A stretch of 7,955 bases of DNA from DATGFK01 sp040007395. Lineage in GTDB: Bacteria; Chloroflexota; Anaerolineae; Aggregatilineales; UBA2796. A model generated the notes under the pieces. That model was not told the origin of the DNA, ran no database searches, and was given only the letters and a program-made list of their open reading frames with translations. The stretch spans positions 1 to 7,955 of the forward strand of contig JBDTVG010000180.1 in assembly GCA_040007395.1 (NCBI GenBank), read 5' to 3'. Below are positions 1 through 6,372 of this stretch, piece by piece. Each line of letters begins with the position of its first letter. Position 1 is the first letter of the stretch. The translations under genes and the position numbers were made by a program.

Positions 1-14
1 AACCAAACAAAGGA

Positions 15-24
15 AAGGGGGTGA
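15..24 (+). promoter_or_regulatory. Extended Shine-Dalgarno of rpsU
   Basis: The ten bases AAGGGGGTGA match the full anti-Shine-Dalgarno complement AAGGAGGTGA at nine of ten positions, and the mismatch can still form a G-U wobble. The spacing to the ATG at 32 is 7 nt. It fixes the rpsU start and is much longer than the sites of the other genes here (AAGGAG, AGGA, GAGG). No promoter can be seen in the 31 bases before the gene. Confidence 0.8.
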
Positions 25-31
25 ACAAGCA

Positions 32-229
32 ATGGCATCCGTTATACTTCGTCCGAACGAATCGCAGGAGCAGCTTCTGAAGCGCTTCCGCAAGCAGGTC
101 GCCAAGAGCGGCATTCTCAGCACGGTACGTCGCAAGCGCTGGCATGTTTCCAAGAGCGAACTGCGCCGCATCCAGAAGAAGAAAGCGATCCGTCGCGCCC
201 GCCGTAAGCAGCGACCCCCAATGAGATAG
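32..229 (+). CDS. rpsU: Small ribosomal subunit protein bS21
   Basis: This 65-residue protein is bS21, a small basic protein of the 30S platform that sits near the 3' end of 16S rRNA, where mRNA pairs with the anti-Shine-Dalgarno sequence. The N-terminal part (about residues 5-30) carries the family pattern of a variable acidic start followed by LLKRFRKQVAKSGIL. The stretch that follows contains RRKRWHVSKSE. The C-terminal third is an Arg/Lys-rich helix (KKKAIRRARRKQR). The length is usual for the family. The ATG start is supported by a strong ribosome binding site 7 nt upstream. infA follows after 66 bp on the same strand, so the two are probably cotranscribed. The strong binding site may be linked to autoregulation, but that is inference. 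Confidence 0.93.
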   Translation: MASVILRPNESQEQLLKRFRKQVAKSGILSTVRRKRWHVSKSELRRIQKKKAIRRARRKQRPPMR

Positions 230-247
230 TTTGTTATTTGAAGGTTG

Positions 248-277
248 CATGGCGAGAAATACAAGTTTCTCGCCATG
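248..277 (+). promoter_or_regulatory. Perfect 12-bp hairpin in the rpsU-infA gap
   Basis: CATGGCGAGAAA (248-259) is the exact reverse complement of TTTCTCGCCATG (266-277), separated by the 6-nt loop TACAAG. No U-run follows, so it does not look like an intrinsic terminator. It ends 8 nt before the AAGGAG of infA. A leader structure affecting infA translation, a processing site between the two messages, or a binding site for a protein are all possible. Confidence 0.75.
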
Positions 278-285
278 TACATATC

Positions 286-291
286 AAGGAG
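286..291 (+). promoter_or_regulatory. Ribosome binding site that decides the infA start
   Basis: AAGGAG lies 4 nt before the ATG at 296. No comparable site precedes the in-frame ATG at 245. This supports the downstream start, which also matches the usual N-terminus of IF-1. Confidence 0.75.
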
Positions 292-295
292 CAGT

Positions 296-568
296 ATGCC
301 GAAGCAAGAAGATAGCAAGATCGAAGTGGAAGGCAATGTCATCGAAGCACTGCCAAATGCCACGTTTACTGTAGCGCTCGATAACGGTCATCAGGTGATG
401 GCTTACCTTTCGGGCAAGATGCGTAAATATTACATCCGCATCCTGCTTGGGGATCGCGTTCGCGTTGAACTCAGCGAATATGACCTGAAACGCGGGCGTA
501 TCACCTACCGCTTCAAGAAACGCGGTGCGGGTGGCCCAGACGAAGACGAAGAAATGCCATCCAGATAG
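296..568 (+). CDS. infA: Translation initiation factor IF-1
   Basis: IF-1 binds the A site of the 30S subunit during initiation and works with IF-2 and IF-3. It is a single OB-fold of the S1 type. The product from this start is 90 residues. The diagnostic core is plain: EVEGNVIEALPNATF near the N-terminus, then DNGHQVMAYLSGKMRK, YIRILLGDRVRVEL and YDLKRGRITYR, which follows the E. coli protein closely. An in-frame ATG at 245 would add 17 residues, but they resemble nothing in IF-1 and would be encoded by the hairpin, so I chose 296, which has an AAGGAG site. The C-terminus runs about 14-18 residues past the usual end of the 72-residue family and is glycine-rich then acidic (GGPDEDEE). The gene lies downstream of rpsU, not beside rpmJ-rpsM as in many bacteria, although the wider context is not visible. 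Confidence 0.95.
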   Translation: MPKQEDSKIEVEGNVIEALPNATFTVALDNGHQVMAYLSGKMRKYYIRILLGDRVRVELSEYDLKRGRITYRFKKRGAGGPDEDEEMPSR

Positions 569-590
569 AAGCTGTAGCCCGGCTTTTTGT
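569..590 (+). terminator. Weak candidate intrinsic terminator after infA
   Basis: Immediately after the infA stop, AAGCTG (569-574) can pair with CGGCTT (580-585) around a 5-nt loop, including one G-U pair. Five T residues (584-588) follow and partly overlap the stem. The stem is short, so this is only a candidate. The position, directly after the stop and before an unrelated gene, fits. Confidence 0.4.
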
Positions 591-656
591 TGAGTCCATG
601 ATCATGATCCACAGTTAATCGCCGCCGCAGGCCAAAAATAGAGTACATTCCCCGGC

Positions 657-3600
657 ATGTTCCGCACTCTGATCCGTAAACTGCCGATTGGTTGGGCCGC
701 CGATTTGGCCCTGCAACGTCTGGTATCGCAGTGGCGTTCGCTGCTGACGATCATCGCCGGGGTCTTGTTGAGTGCTGCTGTGGGCGCGTTGGTGCCACTC
801 TACACCACAGCCGTTGCTCAGGTCGGCATGGTCGAACGCTTCAACCAATTGCCACCAGAACAAGTCAACGCCAACGCTAACCTCAGTTTGATCGCCGCGC
901 AGACCCCCAATTTTACCGACAGTATTTCAAGCTACGACAAGCAGTTCCGCGATATTACGGATCGCCAACTTGGGCAAAAGCTCCCCGGTTGGGTAGATCA
1001 GGTGGTGTTCTTTGGCGAAACCAGCGCCCTTGCCATCGATCCGCCCGCGCTGCCTGCCGAAGCCGGAACCGACCCCGTTATCCCCGATCCGACTACGCGG
1101 GCGTTTGTCGCCTATTACGACGGTTGGCAACAGGCGGTAAATTTGGTGGCGGGGCGCTTGCCCACCGACAACAGCACACCCGATGTCGATATTGAGGCCG
1201 ATATTGAGATCGTCGTACCATTTGAAGCGCAACGCACGCTTGGCATCAGCGTTAACGATATTTTGCTGTTGGATCAAGGTGGCCCCAAAGGGGGCTGGCC
1301 TACTAGTAAGAATATTCGGGCGCGAGTGGTGGGTATCTCCAGTTTGCCGGAACCACTCAGCCCCTTGCAACGTGCCTATTTTATGGCTCCTTCGCCGCTG
1401 CGCCTGACTGCTTCCAACGGCAACTTCAAAGCCGAATATCCGGTGTTAACGACCCGTGCCAGTTTTGAGCGCGTCGCCTTGAGTTTTGTGCCGGATACGC
1501 CAACCCGCATCGGCTGGCGGGTGCTGTTCGATCATCGCCGTTTGCCCTTTGCCGTCAGCCCCAAAGCGCGACAAGCCCTCTTTGATTTTCAGGGCGAACT
1601 GGTGAGTGTATTCTCGCGTCGCCTACAAGCAGATTTGCAATATAACTACAGCACGGGCTTGATCCACTGGCAGTCACAAGGCGGCACAAATAGCGATACA
1701 GGCGCGATGCTAGCCTACGAGCAAAGCGTGAGATCGCTGGATGCGCCGTTTGGGCTGCTGCTGCTGCAAGTCGGCGCGTTGGTAATTTTCTTTTTGCTCG
1801 TGACAGCGGCACTCGTGCGGCGCAGCGAACGCCGCGAGATCGCTATGCTGCAAAGTCGGGGCGCAACCAACCGACAGATCGTCGCTATTCGTGGCATCGA
1901 AGCGCTGATTATCTGTACGCTAGCGGCACTCCTCGCACCTGTGCTGGCGCAGCAGTTGTTAATTGCGGTTACGCCGTTCTTTGCCAATTACAGCGGCTTG
2001 CCGTTGACTTTAACCCCAGCAGTTTTCCTCTATGCTGCCCTCGCGGCGAGTGTCGCTTTCATTGTGCTGATGTTGACACTGCGTCCTGTACTGAATCTGC
2101 CATTGATCACATCGGGCGGTACCACGACGCGCAGTGATCGCCAGCCGTGGTGGGAGCGCTACTACCTCGACGTGATTCTGGTCATCGTGGGCATTGCGGC
2201 GTTGTGGCGCTTGGCAGGGCGCAATACGCCGTTGTTCACCACGACAGCGGGCGGACGCACGACTGATCCCTTTTTGCTACTCGCTCCGGCACTGTTGTTT
2301 CTGGGACTGGGAAGTATTTTGTTGCGATTGTTTCCGGTCATCGCGGCAGCGGGGGCGCGGTTCCTTTCAGCGGGGCGCGGCCTGATGGGGACACTCGCCA
2401 CATGGCAATTGAGCCGCGAACCGATCCACTATGGGCGCATCACGTTTTTGCTGGCGCTAGCGATTGGCATTGGCTGGTTTGCGACCAGCTTTCGCGCCAC
2501 CGTCAGTCGCAGCCAGAGCGATCAGGCGCAGTATAAGATCGGAACGGATCTACGCTTCAATGAGCGCGACTTGCGCTTGAACGCGGCGCACGCCCGACCC
2601 GAATCCAGCTATGAACAGATCCCCGGTGTCACGGCAGCGACCTTGACATGGCGACAACCCAACGTCAACTTCCAGAGCGATCCCAACAAGCCCGCTATTT
2701 TTACCGAACTGCTCGCCCTCGATTCTGACAAATTCGGGCAGATGTATTATTGGCGGTCTGATCTTGGGACGGTGAAAACCCCACGCCCGCCCGGTCAACC
2801 CATCGCTCTACCCGAACGTGGTGCTGTACTGCCACTGGTTCCACAGAAGATCAACCTGTGGGCAGACTTTACCGTTAGAGGGGCATTTGCCGTGCGCCGT
2901 CCCGATCTAGATCGGCTGCGGCAGCGCACAACGATTTTTGCGCGGTTGCTGGATGGCGCGGGAACATGGCTGCGTGTGCCGTTCAAAGTGACCGAAGTCG
3001 AGTATGCCAGCACAGGCCAACAGTCTCCGGGGTTGACAGGCGGTGGCGCGTTCAGCACGGATGGGTGGGCGTACCTCGAAGCCGATCTTTCGACATTAGC
3101 CTATCAACCTGTCGGACCAGTACGCTTGGTGTCGCTGTATTGGCAGCATAGTGGGCGAGTCCAGACCGGAGAGCGCGATCTGGAACTGACGCTGGCGGGC
3201 TTAACGGCTAGCGACTCTTCTGGTAAAGCCCAACCGCTAGATCTATTCAATCGCACCGATTGGCAGTTCGACTATGACAGCGGCGCAACCAGCGTGGGCA
3301 CTATTAATACAGGCTTCGCTGATGCACGACACGGGCAAGGCATTACTGCTCAGTGGGATCAGAATGCCGAATTGGCTACTGTCGGCGCACTGCTCAACTA
3401 TCCGACCATTCCGAGTGTGCCAGTGGTGGTCAGCAACAGTTTGGCGGCGCAGCTTCGTTTGCAAGCGGGTCAGACAGTCAATGTGTTATCGCTGGAACAG
3501 CAGCCCGTCACTTTTACGGTCGTGAGTGGGCAGCAATATTATCCAACGCTCTATGATGCCATACTTCAAGATCGACGGTGGATTAGCGATGACAAGAATC

Positions 3601-4247
3601 ATCCGTTTGCCATCACAGATCGTGATGCGCTGTTGTACACCTTGAACCGCCGACCCAGCGCCGCATTGTATGCCGATGAGGTCTGGCTCAAGACTGCGCC
3701 GGGTGTAGATAGCAATGTGATCCTGCAAAAGCTGCGCCCTGCTGATTCAAGTGCCGCATTGGTCAATGTACAAACCCTAAACAGCGAACTCTCCAACTTG
3801 CAAACCGATCCGCTGAGTTTGGGGCTGCTCGGCTTGATGTTCTTAGCGTTCGTGATTGCTATGTCGTTGAGTGTAGTCGGCTTGCTCACTTATTCGACCC
3901 TAACCGCAGTAGCGCGGCGCGGCGAATTCGGGGTGCTGCGGGCGCTTGGCCTCTCTACATTTCGACTGCTGCGCCAATTGGCCTTTGAGCAGCTATTTGT
4001 GATTGTATTGGGTGTGGGGCTAGGGGCGATCTTGGGTGCAGTGCTGAGCAATCAGGTGGTGCCAAAGCTGGCGCAGAATGCTAGCAGTCAGAACATCACG
4101 CCGCCATTTATTATTCAGGTGGAAACGGCGGCGCTGTTGCAATATGGCGTGGTGATCTTTGTAGTGTTGGCGCTTGTGTTGCTCTCGGCGCTGCTGGTCG
4201 TCCGGCAGCTCTCAATCTCGCGTTCGCTGCGAATCGGTGAGGAGTAG
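657..4247 (+). CDS. Large FtsX/MacB-family ABC transporter permease
   Basis: This 1196-residue membrane protein has two FtsX-type permease modules. About ten hydrophobic segments are visible, near residues 28-50, 364-386, 413-437, 452-475, 503-520, 538-560, 594-611, 1053-1078, 1107-1129 and 1160-1182. Two large external domains lie at about 52-360 and 615-1050. The cytoplasmic coupling stretches characteristic of the family are RRSERREIAMLQSRGATN (388-405) and ARRGEFGVLRALGLS (1086-1100). Family members work with a separate ATPase in lipoprotein or peptide export, antibiotic resistance, or mechanical signalling to wall enzymes. The substrate cannot be told here. No nucleotide-binding motifs are present, and no ATPase gene lies in the window. 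The ATG has no clear Shine-Dalgarno. TAGAGT at 639-644 could be a weak -10 giving a very short leader. It is unlikely to belong to the infA operon, because an 88-bp gap with a terminator candidate intervenes. Confidence 0.88.
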   Translation: MFRTLIRKLPIGWAADLALQRLVSQWRSLLTIIAGVLLSAAVGALVPLYTTAVAQVGMVERFNQLPPEQVNANANLSLIAAQTPNFTDSISSYDKQFRDITDRQLGQKLPGWVDQVVFFGETSALAIDPPALPAEAGTDPVIPDPTTRAFVAYYDGWQQAVNLVAGRLPTDNSTPDVDIEADIEIVVPFEAQRTLGISVNDILLLDQGGPKGGWPTSKNIRARVVGISSLPEPLSPLQRAYFMAPSPLRLTASNGNFKAEYPVLTTRASFERVALSFVPDTPTRIGWRVLFDHRRLPFAVSPKARQALFDFQGELVSVFSRRLQADLQYNYSTGLIHWQSQGGTNSDTGAMLAYEQSVRSLDAPFGLLLLQVGALVIFFLLVTAALVRRSERREIAMLQSRGATNRQIVAIRGIEALIICTLAALLAPVLAQQLLIAVTPFFANYSGLPLTLTPAVFLYAALAASVAFIVLMLTLRPVLNLPLITSGGTTTRSDRQPWWERYYLDVILVIVGIAALWRLAGRNTPLFTTTAGGRTTDPFLLLAPALLFLGLGSILLRLFPVIAAAGARFLSAGRGLMGTLATWQLSREPIHYGRITFLLALAIGIGWFATSFRATVSRSQSDQAQYKIGTDLRFNERDLRLNAAHARPESSYEQIPGVTAATLTWRQPNVNFQSDPNKPAIFTELLALDSDKFGQMYYWRSDLGTVKTPRPPGQPIALPERGAVLPLVPQKINLWADFTVRGAFAVRRPDLDRLRQRTTIFARLLDGAGTWLRVPFKVTEVEYASTGQQSPGLTGGGAFSTDGWAYLEADLSTLAYQPVGPVRLVSLYWQHSGRVQTGERDLELTLAGLTASDSSGKAQPLDLFNRTDWQFDYDSGATSVGTINTGFADARHGQGITAQWDQNAELATVGALLNYPTIPSVPVVVSNSLAAQLRLQAGQTVNVLSLEQQPVTFTVVSGQQYYPTLYDAILQDRRWISDDKNHPFAITDRDALLYTLNRRPSAALYADEVWLKTAPGVDSNVILQKLRPADSSAALVNVQTLNSELSNLQTDPLSLGLLGLMFLAFVIAMSLSVVGLLTYSTLTAVARRGEFGVLRALGLSTFRLLRQLAFEQLFVIVLGVGLGAILGAVLSNQVVPKLAQNASSQNITPPFIIQVETAALLQYGVVIFVVLALVLLSALLVVRQLSISRSLRIGEE

Positions 4248-4267
4248 CCCGCCGTTTTTGCGAGCGG

Positions 4268-5908
4268 TTATTGCGTAGGAGCGTGTAAAGTGACCGGTTC
4301 GACCTCACCTGCCTTAACTTCTACAGTCTCTGGCCCTACGTCTGCACGATCTTTGATTAAGACAGTGTAGGCTCCAACAGGTACCAACAGTCGATTAGCA
4401 GTTGCGAGATCCAGACCCAGACCGTATGGCGTTTGCTGGCGCATCTGGTCAATGGTTAACCCCTGCCGATCCATTTCACTGGTGAGGGCAATATAGACGG
4501 TCGGGTTGCGCGGACTAGGCGTTCCCTGTGCATCGAGATAGTTAATAGCGAGATAGCCCAATTCAACTTTCACTGGCGCAAAATGATCGGGCCGCAAGTC
4601 GGGCGGAACGTTCACTGGATAGCGACCCGCTATCTTGGTTCGCACACTAACGATATAGTCCCCTGCTGCCAGCAGCGGCGATGGCTCATCGCTGTTAAAA
4701 ACCGCAACGGGAGTAGTTTCATTGTCGGGTGTGAAGACTCGAACTTCTACAGAGGGCGGCGTTGAACCATCAGGATTGCTCAGCAGAACCCGAATGGTAC
4801 CCCCGCCAAACAGACTATTTTGCAGGGGCAGTGTGATACGCTGTCCCGGCTCTACACTAAAGTTGATGGGCTGCATGGCCTCTGGTTTGCTTTCCTTCGA
4901 AGCCATAATATGATCGTCATCATTATAGTTACCGGGTAAGACTAGCAAGGGTTTATCGGGCAGGATATTGATGTTCTGCGCGTCAGGGCTGCGGAGAATC
5001 AGCCCCTGCTTGGTTAGCGCTGTGCCAATTTGGTCGTCCAGTTTAAAGGTTACTTCGCTCAAGGTAAACGGCCATTCGTTGAGTACGCCGGGGGTGAGTT
5101 TTAGATTTTTGAGTTCGTAGGATGTCAGGGCGACAACCTTTAGGGTGTAGCTGCCCGGCGGAAAAAGATATAGATGGTTTGAGACAAAATGATAAGTATC
5201 GCCACTCGTTTCGTTGGTGAATAAAACAGGTAAGGCAACGGGCGCACCGTCAGGGCCATATACAGGAACGCTCACGGTACTCCAAGCGGTTGGCGGGATT
5301 GGAGCTTCGCCTGCTGCAATCAAGGTGCCTTCGCCGCTGTTCAGGCTAACTGAATGTTCCTTATAGTCGGTGACTGCTGCTGCACCAGTTACGCTGGCAA
5401 ACTGCGTGATGCCATTGCTGCTTACGTAGGCGGCGAACTCACCACCACGCATAGTCATCGAGCCTAAGCCGCTGTTGATTGAGTAAAACGAATAGCGGCT
5501 GGTATAAGAGGAGAGGCGTTGAAGAATCTGCCCGACTTTAAGGAGCAGGTCAATTTGTGCCTCGTCACCATAGGCATTGTAGCGCCTGATTTCAAGCTCA
5601 GTCTCCGGCATAATATCCGTTTGCGCCCCGGCAAAGAATAACGTTCCCATGCCGTCCACTCGGATCGAATCTTTGGCGCTGATCACGGCTTGTTTTCCTG
5701 CCGCGACTGAATCTTCCTTCCCACTAAGCGTATGGATGACGACAGCACTGCCCGACTGCATCTTGAGAATTGCTTGCGCTTCGGGGTAGATCACAGAATG
5801 AGTAAGGTACGTGTAGCCAGCGAAGCCAACGGCAACGATGAGGACAATGAGGAGTAAGCGCAGCAAAATTCGTATGATCAAAACGGCTACCTCGGCTATG
5901 TTTCCCAA
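4268..5908 (-). CDS. Membrane-anchored FecR-domain protein with serial beta-sandwich modules
   Basis: This 546-residue protein has one N-terminal membrane anchor (about residues 11-32) with Arg residues on its cytoplasmic side, so the rest should be outside the cell. Residues about 75-198 resemble a FecR domain: VGQILQRL, then FYSINSGLGSMTMRGGEFAAYV, then VTGAAAVT and LNSGEGTLIAAGE, which is the usual order of strands. The C-terminal 340 residues appear to hold four carboxypeptidase-regulatory-like or PEGA-like modules, each with a GxY-type strand: PPGSYTLKV (251-258), LPGNYND (324-330), AAGDYIVSV (414-422) and VGAYTVLIK (511-519). The first codon is TTG with no clear ribosome binding site. 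A second TTG at 5881-5879 has GAGG 8 nt upstream and would give 537 residues starting MIIRILLR, which may be the true start. No FecI-type sigma factor or TonB receptor lies nearby, so a FecI/FecR signalling role is unlikely. A surface or structural role is more plausible. Confidence 0.75.
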   Translation of the reverse strand: MGNIAEVAVLIIRILLRLLLIVLIVAVGFAGYTYLTHSVIYPEAQAILKMQSGSAVVIHTLSGKEDSVAAGKQAVISAKDSIRVDGMGTLFFAGAQTDIMPETELEIRRYNAYGDEAQIDLLLKVGQILQRLSSYTSRYSFYSINSGLGSMTMRGGEFAAYVSSNGITQFASVTGAAAVTDYKEHSVSLNSGEGTLIAAGEAPIPPTAWSTVSVPVYGPDGAPVALPVLFTNETSGDTYHFVSNHLYLFPPGSYTLKVVALTSYELKNLKLTPGVLNEWPFTLSEVTFKLDDQIGTALTKQGLILRSPDAQNINILPDKPLLVLPGNYNDDDHIMASKESKPEAMQPINFSVEPGQRITLPLQNSLFGGGTIRVLLSNPDGSTPPSVEVRVFTPDNETTPVAVFNSDEPSPLLAAGDYIVSVRTKIAGRYPVNVPPDLRPDHFAPVKVELGYLAINYLDAQGTPSPRNPTVYIALTSEMDRQGLTIDQMRQQTPYGLGLDLATANRLLVPVGAYTVLIKDRADVGPETVEVKAGEVEPVTLHAPTQ

Positions 5909-5966
5909 AGATTGCGCTACAAAATTTGCTTACAGAAGTGGGTTGTTTGCGAACAAGCCAATCTAA

Positions 5967-5975
5967 ATTATATCA
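5967..5975 (-). promoter_or_regulatory. Extended -10 promoter for the FecR-domain gene
   Basis: On the minus strand the sequence reads TGATATAAT: a perfect TATAAT (5972-5967) preceded by TG at the extended -10 position. No good -35 hexamer sits 17 nt upstream, which is acceptable for this promoter class. Transcription would begin near 5960, about 50 nt before the TTG at 5908 or about 80 nt before the TTG at 5881. This suggests the gene is transcribed independently of the upstream SH3 operon. Confidence 0.55.
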
Positions 5976-6026
5976 GCTTCGCAGAAAAATTTGGTTTGAA
6001 GAAAGAGGAGGTTGGCACTTCGGGGG

Positions 6027-6056
6027 AATTGCCCCTCTGTCGGCAGAGGGGCAATT
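6027..6056 (-). terminator. Perfect 13-bp hairpin after the SH3 operon, likely terminator
   Basis: AATTGCCCCTCTG (6027-6039) pairs exactly with CAGAGGGGCAATT (6044-6056) around a 4-nt loop. It begins 20 nt after the stop of the 84-residue gene and lies upstream of the FecR-domain promoter, where a terminator is expected. On the minus strand the hairpin is followed by CCCCCG instead of a U-run, so it is not a canonical intrinsic terminator. It may stop polymerase weakly or protect the 3' end. The extra C-run downstream could pair with the G-run of the 3' arm as an alternative fold. Confidence 0.5.
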
Positions 6057-6076
6057 GAGGTCAGGTGAAATACAGG

Positions 6077-6331
6077 CTACTGGCGATAATGATGCAGTTG
6101 GAAGCGCTGCTTATTCACACTGCGGATCTTCGCGAGGCTTTCGATCTGCTCATCAAGCTGAGACAGGCGGTTATAATCGTCGAACACCTTTGGATTGCTC
6201 AAGGCGCTGGCAACCAGTACATCGATATGGATCTGGTTCGCCTCCTGAATCATGTGATAGATCATCTCTAACATTTCGTCATTACGCCCTTCGGGCGCTT
6301 CGTATGGCATCAATCCGGGGATGATCGACAT
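6077..6331 (-). CDS. Small hypothetical protein, 84 residues
   Basis: I do not recognise this protein. It begins with ATG, and AGGA lies 7 nt upstream (6342-6339), a good ribosome binding site. Codon choice resembles that of the neighbouring real genes (for example CTG, ATC, CGC, CAG). No signal peptide or membrane segment is visible, so it is probably cytoplasmic. After a Pro/Gly-containing start (IIPGLMPYEAPEG), the chain looks mostly helical: residues about 16-44 are rich in Met, Ile, His and Gln, and residues about 54-80 (RLSQLDEQIESLAKI onward) could form an amphipathic helix or short coiled coil with a basic, His-rich end. It is the last gene of the minus-strand operon, 41 bp after the SH3 lipoprotein gene. 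A 68-codon ORF starting with GTG overlaps it on the other strand and is judged a shadow. Confidence 0.65.
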   Translation of the reverse strand: MSIIPGLMPYEAPEGRNDEMLEMIYHMIQEANQIHIDVLVASALSNPKVFDDYNRLSQLDEQIESLAKIRSVNKQRFQLHHYRQ

Positions 6332-6372
6332 AGTGTTATCCTGTAAACCTTCGTGTGTGATAATGTATACGC

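Noticed and set aside
245..295. N-terminal 17-codon extension of infA from the ATG at 245
   Set aside because: The added residues do not resemble IF-1, the segment is a perfect inverted repeat, and the ATG at 296 has AAGGAG upstream and gives the conserved N-terminus.
597..609. Palindrome and short repeat CATGATCATGATC between infA and the permease
   Set aside because: It is short, AT-rich and overlaps itself by simple repetition. Without other copies there is no support for an operator.
615..863. 82-codon minus-strand ORF over the permease start
   Set aside because: Its composition is low-quality (His/Gln-rich) and it overlaps the clear N-terminal membrane segment of the permease on the other strand.
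1187..1207. Short tandem repeat of GATATTGAG within the permease gene
   Set aside because: Two copies encode a DIE repeat in a coding region, and nothing suggests more than chance or local slippage.
4248..4267. Bidirectional terminator between the convergent genes
   Set aside because: Only a 4-bp CCGC/GCGG pairing with an 11-nt loop can be drawn, which is too weak to annotate.
6065..6271. 68-codon GTG-initiated ORF on the + strand
   Set aside because: It lies antisense to the 84-residue gene, which has a better ribosome binding site, an ATG start and codon use like its neighbours. Its hydrophobic composition is typical of an antisense shadow.
5926..6324. 132-codon + strand ORF
   Set aside because: It runs through the minus-strand promoter, the 13-bp hairpin and the antisense of the small gene, and its Ser/Arg/Gly-rich composition has no recognisable domain.
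6355..6372. Internal promoter (TATACA) before the 84-residue gene
   Set aside because: The -10 match is partial and no acceptable -35 lies at the right distance. The 41-bp gap is adequately explained by cotranscription.
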